A stretch of DNA of 35,659 nt from an uncultured Geobacter sp. (lineage in GTDB: Bacteria; Desulfobacterota; Desulfuromonadia; Geobacterales; Geobacteraceae): NCBI GenBank assembly GCA_903925075.1, contig CAIYDQ010000073.1, positions 1 to 35,659 of the forward strand, written 5' to 3'. Positions 1 to 7,448 of the stretch are shown in pieces (the first letter of the stretch is position 1; each line of letters begins with the position of its first letter). Position numbers and translations under genes: made by a program. The notes beneath the pieces were generated by a model. That model did not search any database, was not told the origin of the DNA, and was given only the letters and a program-made list of their open reading frames with translations.

Positions 1-954
1 AATTTCGCCACCATTTGGGATCAGTACGATTACCGCAAGGACGCGATTCTAAATTTCCTCAACGACAACCGGATCGACATGGAGCAGATCGACGCCATTG
101 CCTGCCGCGCCGGCAACATCAAGCCCGTCTCCAGCGGCATCTATCGAATTTGCGAGAAGATGGTCGAAGACATGAGGAGCGGCGCCTACGGCATCCATCC
201 GCTCAACGTGGGAGGGCTGATAGCGTACAACCTGGCAAGTCAGTACGGCATCCCGGTGCTGACGGCCGACCCGTCCATGACCGACGAACTGTGCCCCTCG
301 GCGCGTTATTGCGGCATGACGCAGGTCGCGCGGCGCAGCAGCTTCCACGCATTGAACCAGAAGGCCACTGCCAAAAAGGTCTCCGCCGAGCTCGGCAAGC
401 GCTACGACGAAGTCAACCTTATCGTGGTGCATTTGGGGGGCGGCATATCGGTCGGCGCTCATAAAAAGGGGAAAGTTATCGATGTGAACAACGCCTTGGA
501 CGGCGACGGACCCTTTTCCCCGGAACGGGCCGGGGCCGTGCCGACCAGCGACCTGGTCAAGATGTGTTTCAGCGGCGAGTACAGCAAGGAGCAGATCCTG
601 AAAATGCTGACCGGGGGAGGCGGCTTAACCGCGCATTTGGGGACGACCAACGCCGTCGAAATAGAAAAGCGCATCGCCGACGGAGACCAAAAGGCAGCGG
701 AGGTGTACGAGGCGATGGCCTATCAGATCGCCAAGGAAATCGGGGCGTGCGCGACCGTGCTGGAGGGGGAGGTGGACGCGATCGCTCTCACGGGTAGCCT
801 CGTTTATTCCAAGGTCCTGCTCGACAGCCTGCTGAGAAAGACCTCCTTCATCGCCCCGGTGCATGTGAATCCGGGCGAGAACGAGATGGAAGCCTTGGCG
901 GACGCCGCCATGCGGTATTTCAACAACGAGGAAGAACTGTCGGTTTATAACTGA
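1..954 (+). CDS. buk: Butyrate kinase (5'-truncated by window edge)
   Basis: Frame 1 is open from the first base, so the true start lies upstream of the window. The product matches butyrate kinase of the acetate/sugar kinase (ASKHA) superfamily, which interconverts butyryl phosphate + ADP and butyrate + ATP in the cytoplasm. Visible family features are the phosphate-binding stretch VVHLGGGISVGAH, the segment NNALDGDGPFSPERAGAVPT, and GGGGLTAHLGTTNAVEIE followed by IALTGSLVYSK near the C-terminus. About 317 residues are present, against roughly 355 for the full family length, so about 40 N-terminal residues are missing. The reading frame is intact and ends at TGA 952-954, followed by a strong terminator. 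In Geobacteraceae this enzyme probably serves acyl-CoA/acyl-phosphate conversion, but no partner gene is visible to confirm that. The broader fatty-acid kinase family is the main alternative. Confidence 0.93.
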   Translation, partial: NFATIWDQYDYRKDAILNFLNDNRIDMEQIDAIACRAGNIKPVSSGIYRICEKMVEDMRSGAYGIHPLNVGGLIAYNLASQYGIPVLTADPSMTDELCPSARYCGMTQVARRSSFHALNQKATAKKVSAELGKRYDEVNLIVVHLGGGISVGAHKKGKVIDVNNALDGDGPFSPERAGAVPTSDLVKMCFSGEYSKEQILKMLTGGGGLTAHLGTTNAVEIEKRIADGDQKAAEVYEAMAYQIAKEIGACATVLEGEVDAIALTGSLVYSKVLLDSLLRKTSFIAPVHVNPGENEMEALADAAMRYFNNEEELSVYN

Positions 955-987
955 GAGAGCAATTTTTACCTACCTGTCGCGGCGCCC

Positions 988-1024
988 AAAACCGCAGACC
1001 CCGCCCGGAGTCTGCGGTTTTTTT
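988..1024 (+). terminator. Rho-independent terminator after buk
   Basis: An 11-bp inverted repeat (AAACCGCAGAC / GTCTGCGGTTT) with a GC-rich loop of about 10 nt is followed directly by a T tract to 1024. It lies about 35 nt after the buk stop and closes that transcription unit. The acyltransferase pair downstream therefore needs its own promoter. Confidence 0.9.
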
Positions 1025-1141
1025 GTAGCGCAACAACTTTGCGCGCTAGGACTTGCCCGCGTGAAAGACTGTGTTATGGTTGGTAGCTGTTAATTTGACC
1101 ATAAAAGGACAAAGGACGGCGGCTTTCGCACCTCTACGACC

Positions 1142-2584
1142 ATGCCTTTCAACTCCCTTACATACTTTCTGTTCCTGCCGGTCGTTTATCTGCTCTTCTC
1201 CGTTGCGGGTGACCGGGCGCGTTGCTGGGTTCTCTTTGCGGCAAGCATGCTGTTTTATGCTGCCCTGGACGTGCCGTACCTGCCGGTCGTGCTTGCGCTG
1301 GTGGCAATAACCACCTACGGCTCCGGAATATGGCTGGATCGGGCGAAGACCCCGGAGGCAAAGCGTAGGTGGCTATTGATTGGAGTTGCGGTCAATGTAC
1401 TGATACTGGTCGCAATGAAATACCTTCCATTTATTTCAGAGAACCTGAAGGCACTCTCCACCCTGCTATCCTTGGATATCCCGATACGACCGGTCAAAAC
1501 ATTCGTTGCCGTCGGAGTGTCGTTTTATGTCTTCCAGGCCATATCCTACCTGTTGGACGTCTATCTTGAGATCGAGAAACCGGAGCGGCATTTCGGTTAC
1601 TTCGCGCTGTATCTTTCCTTCTTTCCCAAGCTGCTGCAAGGACCGATTGAGCGCGCAAGCGATCTGCTCCCGCAACTCAAGAACGAGTATCGGTTCAATT
1701 ACGACAACATGCGCTTCGGCATGTTGTTGTTCACCTGGGGGTTGTTTAAAAAAGTCGTGATTGCCGACCGCCTTTCCCTGTATGTCGATCATGTCTATAG
1801 TAATGTCCACGCCTTTAAGGGCTTGTCCCTGCTGTTGGCAACCTATGCCTATGCCTTCCAAATCTATATGGACTTCTCCGGTTACACCGACATGGCTCTT
1901 GGGAGTGCGCTGCTCTTCAACATCAACCTGACCCGCAACTTCGACAGCCCATATCTTGCCACATCGGTAGCTGATTTCTGGAGACGGTGGCACATCACTT
2001 TTTCCCGCTGGATCCTCGACTACATATTCAAGCCGCTACAGATGCAGTGGCGCAACCGCAAAAAACTGGGCACTGCAGCAGCCCTCCTGGTAACTTTCCT
2101 CATTTCGGGGATCTGGCATGGTGCAAGCTGGGGGTTTGTTGTCTGGGGTGCTCTGCATGGCCTATTTATGGCGTGTTCCGTTTTGTATAGGCCCTACCAG
2201 AAGAAACTGCATAAAGCACTTGGGATAGAGCAGGGCAAGTCCCTGAAGCTGTGGCAGATATTTGTGACTTTCAATTTGGTGAGCTTTGCCTGGGTGTTTT
2301 TTAGAGCAAATAACCTTAAAGACGCCGTCTATGTACTGTCGAATATGTTTTTAAACGGGTTGAGAGGTGTGCGCTGGGGATTTTTGTTGTCCTATGGCAC
2401 TTCAGAAATAAGCATCCTGATAATTGCCTTGCTGTTGTATGCATATTTAACTGCTCAGACTAAAATAAAATGTTTATTCGATAAGCCTTCCTGGTTCAGA
2501 TGGTGCATTTATGTGGTGTGCGTAATGGCAATATTGCTGTTTTCGAATTTAAGCAACGGCAGCTTTTTGTATGCAAGATTCTGA
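1142..2584 (+). CDS. MBOAT family O-acyltransferase (AlgI-like)
   Basis: This 480-aa polytopic membrane protein belongs to the membrane-bound O-acyltransferase family. The AlgI/DltB-type members move acyl groups (usually acetyl) onto extracytoplasmic polysaccharide or cell-wall polymer. Diagnostic segments are FFPKLLQGPIERASDLLPQL (about residues 160-179), the MDFSGYTDMALG loop (243-254), RRWHITFSRW with a conserved His at 284, and the catalytic ISGIWHGASWG with His326. Ten or more hydrophobic segments span the chain. The start at 1142 gives the usual N-terminus NSLTYFLFLPVVYLLF; no strong ribosome-binding site is obvious. It overlaps nothing and is followed after 32 nt by an SGNH-like gene, a common partner for MBOAT enzymes. 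The pair probably acylates an exopolysaccharide or O-antigen, but the substrate cannot be read from the sequence. Confidence 0.92.
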   Translation: MPFNSLTYFLFLPVVYLLFSVAGDRARCWVLFAASMLFYAALDVPYLPVVLALVAITTYGSGIWLDRAKTPEAKRRWLLIGVAVNVLILVAMKYLPFISENLKALSTLLSLDIPIRPVKTFVAVGVSFYVFQAISYLLDVYLEIEKPERHFGYFALYLSFFPKLLQGPIERASDLLPQLKNEYRFNYDNMRFGMLLFTWGLFKKVVIADRLSLYVDHVYSNVHAFKGLSLLLATYAYAFQIYMDFSGYTDMALGSALLFNINLTRNFDSPYLATSVADFWRRWHITFSRWILDYIFKPLQMQWRNRKKLGTAAALLVTFLISGIWHGASWGFVVWGALHGLFMACSVLYRPYQKKLHKALGIEQGKSLKLWQIFVTFNLVSFAWVFFRANNLKDAVYVLSNMFLNGLRGVRWGFLLSYGTSEISILIIALLLYAYLTAQTKIKCLFDKPSWFRWCIYVVCVMAILLFSNLSNGSFLYARF

Positions 2585-2616
2585 GTACTCACATGGAGCA
2601 GGTCAGGATATATCCC

Positions 2617-3612
2617 ATGAAAAAGCTGATTCCAAAAATATGTATTTTATTGATGTTTATCGAAGTAATCGCACGATTATTGTCACCGGTCGAGTGGTAC
2701 GGCGAGATAGAGAGTTTGGCCAAGGACAACCCCGTGAAATATATTTTTATCGGGTCGTCAAGAGTGGGATGCTCCATTAATCCATCGCTTTTCAGTCAAA
2801 CAGTTGGCTCAGGTGATAATCAAGGCATTACCGTTAATTTGGCAAAAGGATATACCACTCTTGTAGAGCATCTGTTCGGCATCTTGAGAATCGCGGATGC
2901 TACTCCCGGCAAACTCAAAGGAACGGTTGTATTTTTGGAGGCGCCTCAAGGCGATATAGCCGTTGGAAACTGGCAAGACGGTTGGCTGCATCAAGAATAC
3001 CCGGAGTTATTGGCGACGACGATGAGGACTCACGATCTGGGCGCCTTTTGGCTCAAGTCGAACGCCGACGTTACTTCGAAGTTGATGGTCACCTCCTCCA
3101 TGTTATCGGCAATTCCAAAACTGAAGGGGCGTTGGCGCACGGTATTTTCCGGAGACAACTTCTTACCCAAAAACAGCTCAAAATTGGCAAAGGGGCCGTT
3201 GTGGCTGGCTGCCGAAGTGCGTACCGACGACGACGGCATAAAAAACGCCCGCAACCTGGCGCTTGCCGATGCAGACAGAAGAATTGACAATCTGAGGCCA
3301 TTATCAGCCGACTTTTGGGATAAATCGGTTCTTAAAAGTTTGAATGCGCAGGTGACTTCCGCCGGAGGGCGTCTGGTATTGTTTCGCATGCCCATCAGTT
3401 CCATTCAGGCGAGAATCGGCTCGACGGAGGTAGGTAGAAAAAACGATGAATTGGTGTGTAACGCCCTAGCGTCGAATGGTATTCCCATATTGGAACCCAA
3501 TATGATGACCACGGATGCCGATTTCCCCGACCTTTGGCATCTAAGAGGATCGCGCAACGCTGAGTACACCCAAAGAGTGGCACAAGCCTATCTTGACATG
3601 AAGAGAAATTAG
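2617..3612 (+). CDS. SGNH-like (AlgJ/AlgX/DltD-type) accessory protein of the MBOAT
   Basis: This 331-aa protein has one N-terminal membrane anchor or signal segment (about residues 4-22) and then a periplasmic domain. The motif IFIGSSRVGCSINPS (GSS at 46-48) resembles the SGNH block-I nucleophile region. Near the C-terminus, DLWHLRG gives Asp305 and His308 in the D-x-x-H arrangement of SGNH block V, so a Ser-His-Asp arrangement is plausible. I chose the ATG at 2617 because AGGA at 2605-2608 sits 8 nt upstream; the ATG at 2593 has no such site. Proteins of this kind usually sit next to MBOAT acyltransferases and complete acyl transfer in the periplasm, as AlgJ/AlgX do for alginate. Overall similarity to named families is low, so the assignment rests on the two motif blocks, the membrane anchor and the neighbour. 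Confidence 0.68.
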   Translation: MKKLIPKICILLMFIEVIARLLSPVEWYGEIESLAKDNPVKYIFIGSSRVGCSINPSLFSQTVGSGDNQGITVNLAKGYTTLVEHLFGILRIADATPGKLKGTVVFLEAPQGDIAVGNWQDGWLHQEYPELLATTMRTHDLGAFWLKSNADVTSKLMVTSSMLSAIPKLKGRWRTVFSGDNFLPKNSSKLAKGPLWLAAEVRTDDDGIKNARNLALADADRRIDNLRPLSADFWDKSVLKSLNAQVTSAGGRLVLFRMPISSIQARIGSTEVGRKNDELVCNALASNGIPILEPNMMTTDADFPDLWHLRGSRNAEYTQRVAQAYLDMKRN

Positions 3613-3663
3613 ATAAAGATTCCGAGGGCTTTACCCATCAGCTCACCGCTGTAACTACCCGGA

Positions 3664-4053
3664 CTAAGCCGGGGCGGACATCAATTTAAGCCATTGCGAA
3701 AAATCGCTCTCCTGCAGTTCTCCGCTTGCCAAAGCCAACACCGTAGCCACGGTTTCGGCCTCTGGCGCCGTCAATTCCCGGCCATTCAAAAAAAGAAAAA
3801 CGTAGGCGGCAAGAAACCCCGTGCGCTTGTTCCCATCGACAAAAGGGTGATTGCGCACGATGCCGTACGCATAAGCCGCTGCCAGATCGAACACGGAAGG
3901 CTTGCCATAAAGCGCCTGGTTGCGAGGGCGGGCAAGCGCCGACGACAACATGCCGGCGTCGCGAATGCCGGGGCTTCCGCCATGCTCGGCAATTTGTTCG
4001 TCATGCAGAGCTACGACAACCCCATCCAAAAGCCAACGCCAAACCACGGTCAC
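3664..4053 (-). CDS. doc: Doc-type toxin (Fic/DOC fold)
   Basis: This 129-aa protein carries the Doc variant of the Fic motif, HPFVDGNKRTG, at residues 69-79. The N-terminal helix contains LHDEQIAEHGGSPGIRDAGML, typical of death-on-curing proteins. Doc toxins transfer phosphate from nucleotides to elongation factor Tu and so stop translation. The start is GTG at 4053 and overlaps the antitoxin stop codon as GTGA, which points to translational coupling. All active-site residues appear intact, so the toxin is probably functional. Its upstream partner is an AbrB/MazE-type protein rather than the classical Phd antitoxin. The gene is convergent with the SGNH-like gene, about 50 nt apart. Confidence 0.93.
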   Translation of the reverse strand: MTVVWRWLLDGVVVALHDEQIAEHGGSPGIRDAGMLSSALARPRNQALYGKPSVFDLAAAYAYGIVRNHPFVDGNKRTGFLAAYVFLFLNGRELTAPEAETVATVLALASGELQESDFSQWLKLMSAPA

Positions 4054-4271
4054 TTGGCAAGCTCACGCAAGGCATTGCGGTATTTGGACATGCCGCGCTG
4101 TGCAGCTTCCATCTGAGCCTCGAATTCCGGATCGTAGGGGGTGACGGTGTAGCCGTCCGGCGTTTCGGTCAAGAACACGCTATCCCCTTTTTTCACCCTG
4201 AGGCGTGCAGCGACCTCCTTCGGAAGGATCAACCCTGTAGAGTTGCCGATTTGTGTTACGGTTACGCGCAT
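4050..4271 (-). CDS. AbrB/MazE-like antitoxin paired with Doc
   Basis: This 73-aa protein has a SpoVT/AbrB swapped-hairpin DNA-binding domain: MRVTVTQIGNSTGLILPKEV, then AARLRVKKGDSVFLTE. The acidic C-terminal tail (residues about 45-73) is the likely toxin-binding part. The start chosen is ATG at 4271, which begins directly with the DNA-binding fold and has GAGG at 4280-4283, 8 nt upstream. A longer form starting at 4328 would add a segment with no family match and would run across the promoter region. A 20-bp dyad at 4290-4309 lies just upstream and is the probable autoregulatory operator. The antitoxin-first order with a 4-nt overlap into doc is typical of type II toxin-antitoxin operons. 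Confidence 0.88.
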   Translation of the reverse strand: MRVTVTQIGNSTGLILPKEVAARLRVKKGDSVFLTETPDGYTVTPYDPEFEAQMEAAQRGMSKYRNALRELAK

Positions 4272-4289
4272 CTTGAGTACCTCGTTTTT

Positions 4290-4328
4290 GTTATAACCCA
4301 TATTATAACGTAGGCCGGCGCGGGTCAA
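4290..4328 (-). promoter_or_regulatory. Promoter and dyad operator of the antitoxin-toxin operon
   Basis: A perfect 7-bp inverted repeat, GTTATAA / TTATAAC (4290-4296 and 4303-4309), has a 6-nt spacer. On the minus strand a -10-like TAATAT (4300-4305) lies 17 nt after TTGACC (4323-4328), so the dyad covers the -10. Binding by the AbrB-type antitoxin would block the promoter. The role is inferred from position. Confidence 0.55.
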
Positions 4329-4346
4329 GACTTTGGCGACTCCCGC

Positions 4347-5735
4347 CTACTTCCCGAAGCTGCCGATAACCTTCTGAGCCTCCGCCGCCCGGACCGAGCC
4401 GTCCCCGGAACTATCCACGCAACTCGTCACCGCCCCAACCCCCAACGACATCCCGATCGCCGACCGCACCTCGACAGCGCTCACCGCGCCGTCCTTGTCG
4501 CAGTCCCCCGGATAGATGGTTACCGCCGGGGTGCGCACCGCCCACACGTTCCTCGTGTCCGACTTGCCAACGGTCAGGGTCAGGCCGGAGGCAAGGGTGA
4601 GCGACCAGGCATTGCCATGGGAGGCGCTGTCCGTGGTGGAAGACCAGTAGGAATTGGCCTGCACATTGGCGAAGGGGTGTCCGGCGGGGATGATGGGGAG
4701 GAAAGGATAGACAACCATGCTGGCAATCGAATAGTCCAGAAGGCTTGACAGCTCGTTGAAGTTGGGAAGACGCCACTGCCCGGCGCTGCTGCCGTCGGCA
4801 AGCCCGCACGAGCCGTTCTTGAGGTTATTGCTCCAGGTCAGGGCGTCGCTCCACTTCAGGGTGCCGGCCCCCTTGGCGATGCCGCCCGCCGTCTCCGTGC
4901 AGTTGGCGTTTTTCATCCAGGTGAGGCCGGTCAGGTTGTCCACCACCGTCCCGTTTCCCTGGTCGCTGAACCGGGGAGAGGGCCAGGCGACCCCTTTGCC
5001 CAGATCGCCGCCGTCCCCGGAGGCGTAGCTCGCCGTCTGCCCGGTCCCTGGGACGAGGGAGGAGGCGGCCGAGTCGCGCACCGGCCAGGCGTTGCTGTAC
5101 CCCCCCTTGGTACCCATGTTGCTCCCCAGCAAGCTGTACAGGCCGACCGTCCATGCCTTGCCGGTCGAGCCGGTGGGAAAGCTCGCGGCCGAAGTGGACG
5201 TCCAGTACAAGGGATTGGCCCCCGTGTTGGCGAAAGGATTCCCGGCGGGAAGCATGACGTCGCTTTCCCGCAGCGCCACGAGGCTCGTCATTTCGTTCAT
5301 GTTGGGGAGGCGCCACTGCCCGGCGCTGCTTCCGTCAGTCAGGCCGCAATGGCCGCTCGCCATGCCGGTCGACCAGGCGAGGGCGTCGTCCCAGGTGAAA
5401 AGCCCGGTGCTCAGGGGAGCGCCGAGGCCGTTTTTTCGATAGATGCCGGCGACGGTATCCTGGCACTTCGAGTCTTTGAGCCAGACGAGCCGGGTGAAGT
5501 TGTCGGTGACCGTGCCGTTGCCGTTGTCGGTGAAGCGCGGGGTGGGAAGGGGGGCTCCGGCCCTGGAGTCCCCGTCCTGGCCGGTACCGGCGCAGGCGAC
5601 GGTGCTGCCCGTGGCGCTCCAGCAGGCGGTTTGGCCGGTTTGCTGCGGTCTGGTGGCTGCGCGCGCGTTGGCCGGGGAGAGGGAAAGCGAGGTAAGAACA
5701 GCGGCGAGAGCAGGTAGGGCGGCGATTTTGCGCAT
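4347..5735 (-). CDS. Exported DUF1566 (Lcl-type) protein with C-terminal dockerin-like EF-hands
   Basis: This 462-aa protein begins with a Sec signal peptide (MRKIAALPALAAVLTSLSLS, predicted cut after an A-x-A near residue 25). Two tandem DUF1566 domains follow, each with FxDNGNGTVxDNxTxLxWxK at its start, SSAGQWRLPNxNE in the middle and a YWtSTt...W.V closing block. The C-terminal 55 residues hold two perfect EF-hand loops of dockerin type, DCDKDGAVSAVE and DSSGDGSVRAAE, so calcium binding is expected. The start at 5735 is preceded by GGAGG at 5746-5750 and gives a clean signal peptide; the extension to 5774 does not. The protein is secreted or surface-exposed; DUF1566 occurs in surface and fimbria-associated proteins and has no known enzymatic role. 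The gene appears monocistronic, with its own promoter. Confidence 0.88.
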   Translation of the reverse strand: MRKIAALPALAAVLTSLSLSPANARAATRPQQTGQTACWSATGSTVACAGTGQDGDSRAGAPLPTPRFTDNGNGTVTDNFTRLVWLKDSKCQDTVAGIYRKNGLGAPLSTGLFTWDDALAWSTGMASGHCGLTDGSSAGQWRLPNMNEMTSLVALRESDVMLPAGNPFANTGANPLYWTSTSAASFPTGSTGKAWTVGLYSLLGSNMGTKGGYSNAWPVRDSAASSLVPGTGQTASYASGDGGDLGKGVAWPSPRFSDQGNGTVVDNLTGLTWMKNANCTETAGGIAKGAGTLKWSDALTWSNNLKNGSCGLADGSSAGQWRLPNFNELSSLLDYSIASMVVYPFLPIIPAGHPFANVQANSYWSSTTDSASHGNAWSLTLASGLTLTVGKSDTRNVWAVRTPAVTIYPGDCDKDGAVSAVEVRSAIGMSLGVGAVTSCVDSSGDGSVRAAEAQKVIGSFGK

Positions 5736-5821
5736 GATGAGCAGTCCTCCCGGATTCCGAAGAAAAACAATCAAAGGCGGGGATTTCTGACAGAGAGGTT
5801 CAACTCGATCAGACGAGCAAT

Positions 5822-5851
5822 CTTATAGCAGAGTTGGCAGCGGAGGTCCAA
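5822..5851 (-). promoter_or_regulatory. Candidate sigma-70 promoter of the DUF1566 gene
   Basis: On the minus strand, TTGGAC (5846-5851) and TATAAG (5822-5827) are separated by 18 nt. This gives a leader of about 80 nt before the ATG at 5735. Confidence 0.45.
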
Positions 5852-6115
5852 CAAATAAAAAATGGTTCATTGAGCATTTAGTGTGATAGGTGGCAAGGAA
5901 GGCAGTGTTGAGGCGGCCAGGTAGGTCGGATAACCCACGTTCTGAACGTAGGAGGGGTGCGTTTCTGCCTCCCTCCGGGAAGGTAGACGGCATGGTTGAT
6001 CACGACAGTCGTGGCGCCGAGTGCCGGAAGGAGGATGTGTTGTTGCATTACTTCGTTAGCGCACTGTCCAGGGTCGGACAGCTGATAAGCAAAGATCTCG
6101 CTTTGGCTAAACTTA
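5852..6115. other. Gene-free stretch before the CRISPR-like repeats
   Basis: No convincing gene is present; the plus-strand frame from 5890 shows no family match. It holds a 13-bp dyad CACGACAGTCGTG at 6001-6013. At about 5961-5984 a weak hairpin ends in AGAAAC on the minus strand and could be a fifth, badly decayed crRNA-type repeat, though this is uncertain. Confidence 0.4.
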
Positions 6116-6154
6116 GTTTCAACCCTCGCCCGCCTTTATTGGCAGGCGCTGAGC
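6116..6154 (-). repeat. CRISPR-like repeat R1 (distal)
   Basis: An 8-bp stem, CGCCTGCC/GGCGGGCG, includes one T-G pair and has an AATAAA loop. The handle AGGGTTGAAAC has one change from the other three. Confidence 0.68.
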
Positions 6155-6187
6155 TACAAAGCTACAAAACTCTGCATTAAGACCAGC

Positions 6188-6227
6188 GTTTCAATCCTCC
6201 CCGCGTTTTTTGCGGGTGCGGTGCGAC
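6188..6227 (-). repeat. CRISPR-like repeat R2
   Basis: A 5-bp stem, CCCGC/GCGGG, with an A-rich loop is followed by GAGGATTGAAAC. The 5' flank begins GTCGCAC, like the GTCGC start of canonical type I-C repeats. Confidence 0.7.
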
Positions 6228-6467
6228 TCAACGGAAATGGTTCCGACGGGCTTGGTACCATCCTGCCCCTTTGTTGCAAAGCGCCGCATAATCAGCTCAA
6301 CCCTGAGTTGAACACCACATCAGCCAACAACCTTGCACATCTAGTAGGTCGTGTTGAACGGTTCATCGTGAAACGCGACATTTGCCGCCGTCGCGAGATA
6401 GGGTTCGTACCTCAACACGAACTACGGAAATGGGTGCTGAATACACTTACTGGCTGTTGTAATATTT

Positions 6468-6500
6468 GTTTCAATCCTCGTGCCGTTTTCGGCACCGCCC
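6468..6500 (-). repeat. CRISPR-like repeat R3
   Basis: A perfect 6-bp stem, GTGCCG/CGGCAC, with an AAAA tetraloop is followed by GAGGATTGAAAC. The next 280 nt contain no further repeat; a 9-bp inverted repeat TCGTGTTGA (6349-6357 with 6412-6420) lies within that stretch. Confidence 0.75.
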
Positions 6501-6528
6501 AATGTCGGCGGAAGGCAGCCTTAAATAA

Positions 6529-6561
6529 GTTTCAATCCTCGCCCGTTTATAGGCGGAAGCC
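6529..6561 (-). repeat. CRISPR-like repeat R4 (first after cas7)
   Basis: The minus-strand stem CGCC/GGCG, extendable by one T-G pair, is followed by the 11-nt handle AGGATTGAAAC. The 28 nt that follow (6528 down to 6501) form the candidate guide S4, which begins TTATTTAAG. Confidence 0.75.
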
Positions 6562-6575
6562 TCCACTCCTGAGAC

Positions 6576-7436
6576 TCAAATTTTGTCGATCACCGTGACC
6601 CCTTGGGGCATGTCTGCCTGGCTTGGAACGGCAATCTGGTATTGACTGAACGTGCGTGCCGGCTTGTCCGCCACCTGCGCCTGCACCATGTCGAAAAGCT
6701 TGTGGGCCGGCGCATTCCCCATGCTTGAGGCATGCTTGAATATGACCAGCTTGCGGGCCGACATCTGGCCGCGCGCCGCCGAACGGTCGTGCTCGAACAT
6801 GTTCACGAGTGCCTGCCAGAAGAGTTCGAGGTCTTCCTCTCCGAAGCCGGTCTGGGACGCGAGCGGCGCGGAAACGAAACCGTGGCATCGGTATAACGCG
6901 TAGGGAATGGTGAATTTGCGCCCCATGCCGCGGTTGTCCCCCTGCTGCCGGCCGGCTTCCGCTTCCGTTGTGACCGCCATCCGCGTGATGATGTGCTCCA
7001 TCGGAACCACTTGATCCACGCTGCGAGCGAAGGTGAGTTGCACGGGGCCGCGAACCTGGCCCGCGTTCTTGCCGGTCGACATCACTGCGCCGAAGGTCCG
7101 CACGTCGTAATACTTGCGGCACATGAATTGCCGCGCAGCGTCGGTCTTATCGCCCTTTTCCTTGAACTTGACCTCTTTCTGCTCGTGGGCGTTGTCTATC
7201 AGGTTGTTTAAGACCGCTTTTTCCTTGACGAAGATCTCATTGCCGGCCGACGACCTCTTTGCCAGCTGCACGTAGTTCCGGATCTTGCGCTTTAAACATA
7301 CGTCGGTGACGAGACCGTGCCCGGTTTCAGGGTCCACCCGCGGAAGATTTCCCGCATCGGGATCGCCGTTGGGATTGCCGTCTTTTACGTCGAAGAACAA
7401 CACGAAATCATAGCGGTTTTCGATGGCTGCATCCAT
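6576..7436 (-). CDS. cas7c: Type I-C Cascade backbone protein Cas7 (Csd2)
   Basis: This 286-aa protein matches Cas7/Csd2, the repeated backbone subunit that coats the crRNA in type I-C Cascade. The N-terminus reads NRYDFVLFFDVKDGNPNGDPD, the classic Csd2 opening, followed by LVTDVCLKRKIRNYV. Later segments include CRKYYDVRTFGAVMSTG and GQVRGPVQLTFARSVD, also typical. Length is normal and the frame is unbroken, so the gene seems to be under selection. It starts 12 nt after the cas8c stop with GGAGAG upstream. In usual type I-C loci cas4-cas1-cas2 would come next; here the first CRISPR-like repeat follows 14 nt after the stop. Confidence 0.96.
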   Translation of the reverse strand: MDAAIENRYDFVLFFDVKDGNPNGDPDAGNLPRVDPETGHGLVTDVCLKRKIRNYVQLAKRSSAGNEIFVKEKAVLNNLIDNAHEQKEVKFKEKGDKTDAARQFMCRKYYDVRTFGAVMSTGKNAGQVRGPVQLTFARSVDQVVPMEHIITRMAVTTEAEAGRQQGDNRGMGRKFTIPYALYRCHGFVSAPLASQTGFGEEDLELFWQALVNMFEHDRSAARGQMSARKLVIFKHASSMGNAPAHKLFDMVQAQVADKPARTFSQYQIAVPSQADMPQGVTVIDKI

Positions 7437-7448
7437 GTCTTTCTCTCC

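Larger units (their letters stand above)
6116..6561 (-). CRISPR. Diverged type I-C mini-array: four crRNA-repeat-like hairpins
   Basis: Read on the minus strand, four elements each end in the same 3' handle, AGGATTGAAAC (AGGGTTGAAAC in the last). This is close to the TGGATTGAAAC handle of canonical type I-C repeats. Each handle is preceded by a stem-loop at the Cas5c processing position, but the stem sequences all differ while base pairing is kept. Repeats start (3' ends on the minus strand) at 6529, 6468, 6188 and 6116, with intervals of 61, 280 and 72 nt. The two shorter intervals fit a repeat of about 33 nt plus 28-39 nt of spacer. The first element lies 14 nt after the cas7 stop and would be transcribed with the cas operon. 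No cas1, cas2 or cas4 lies in between. This is not a normal array of identical repeats; see findings. Confidence 0.72.
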
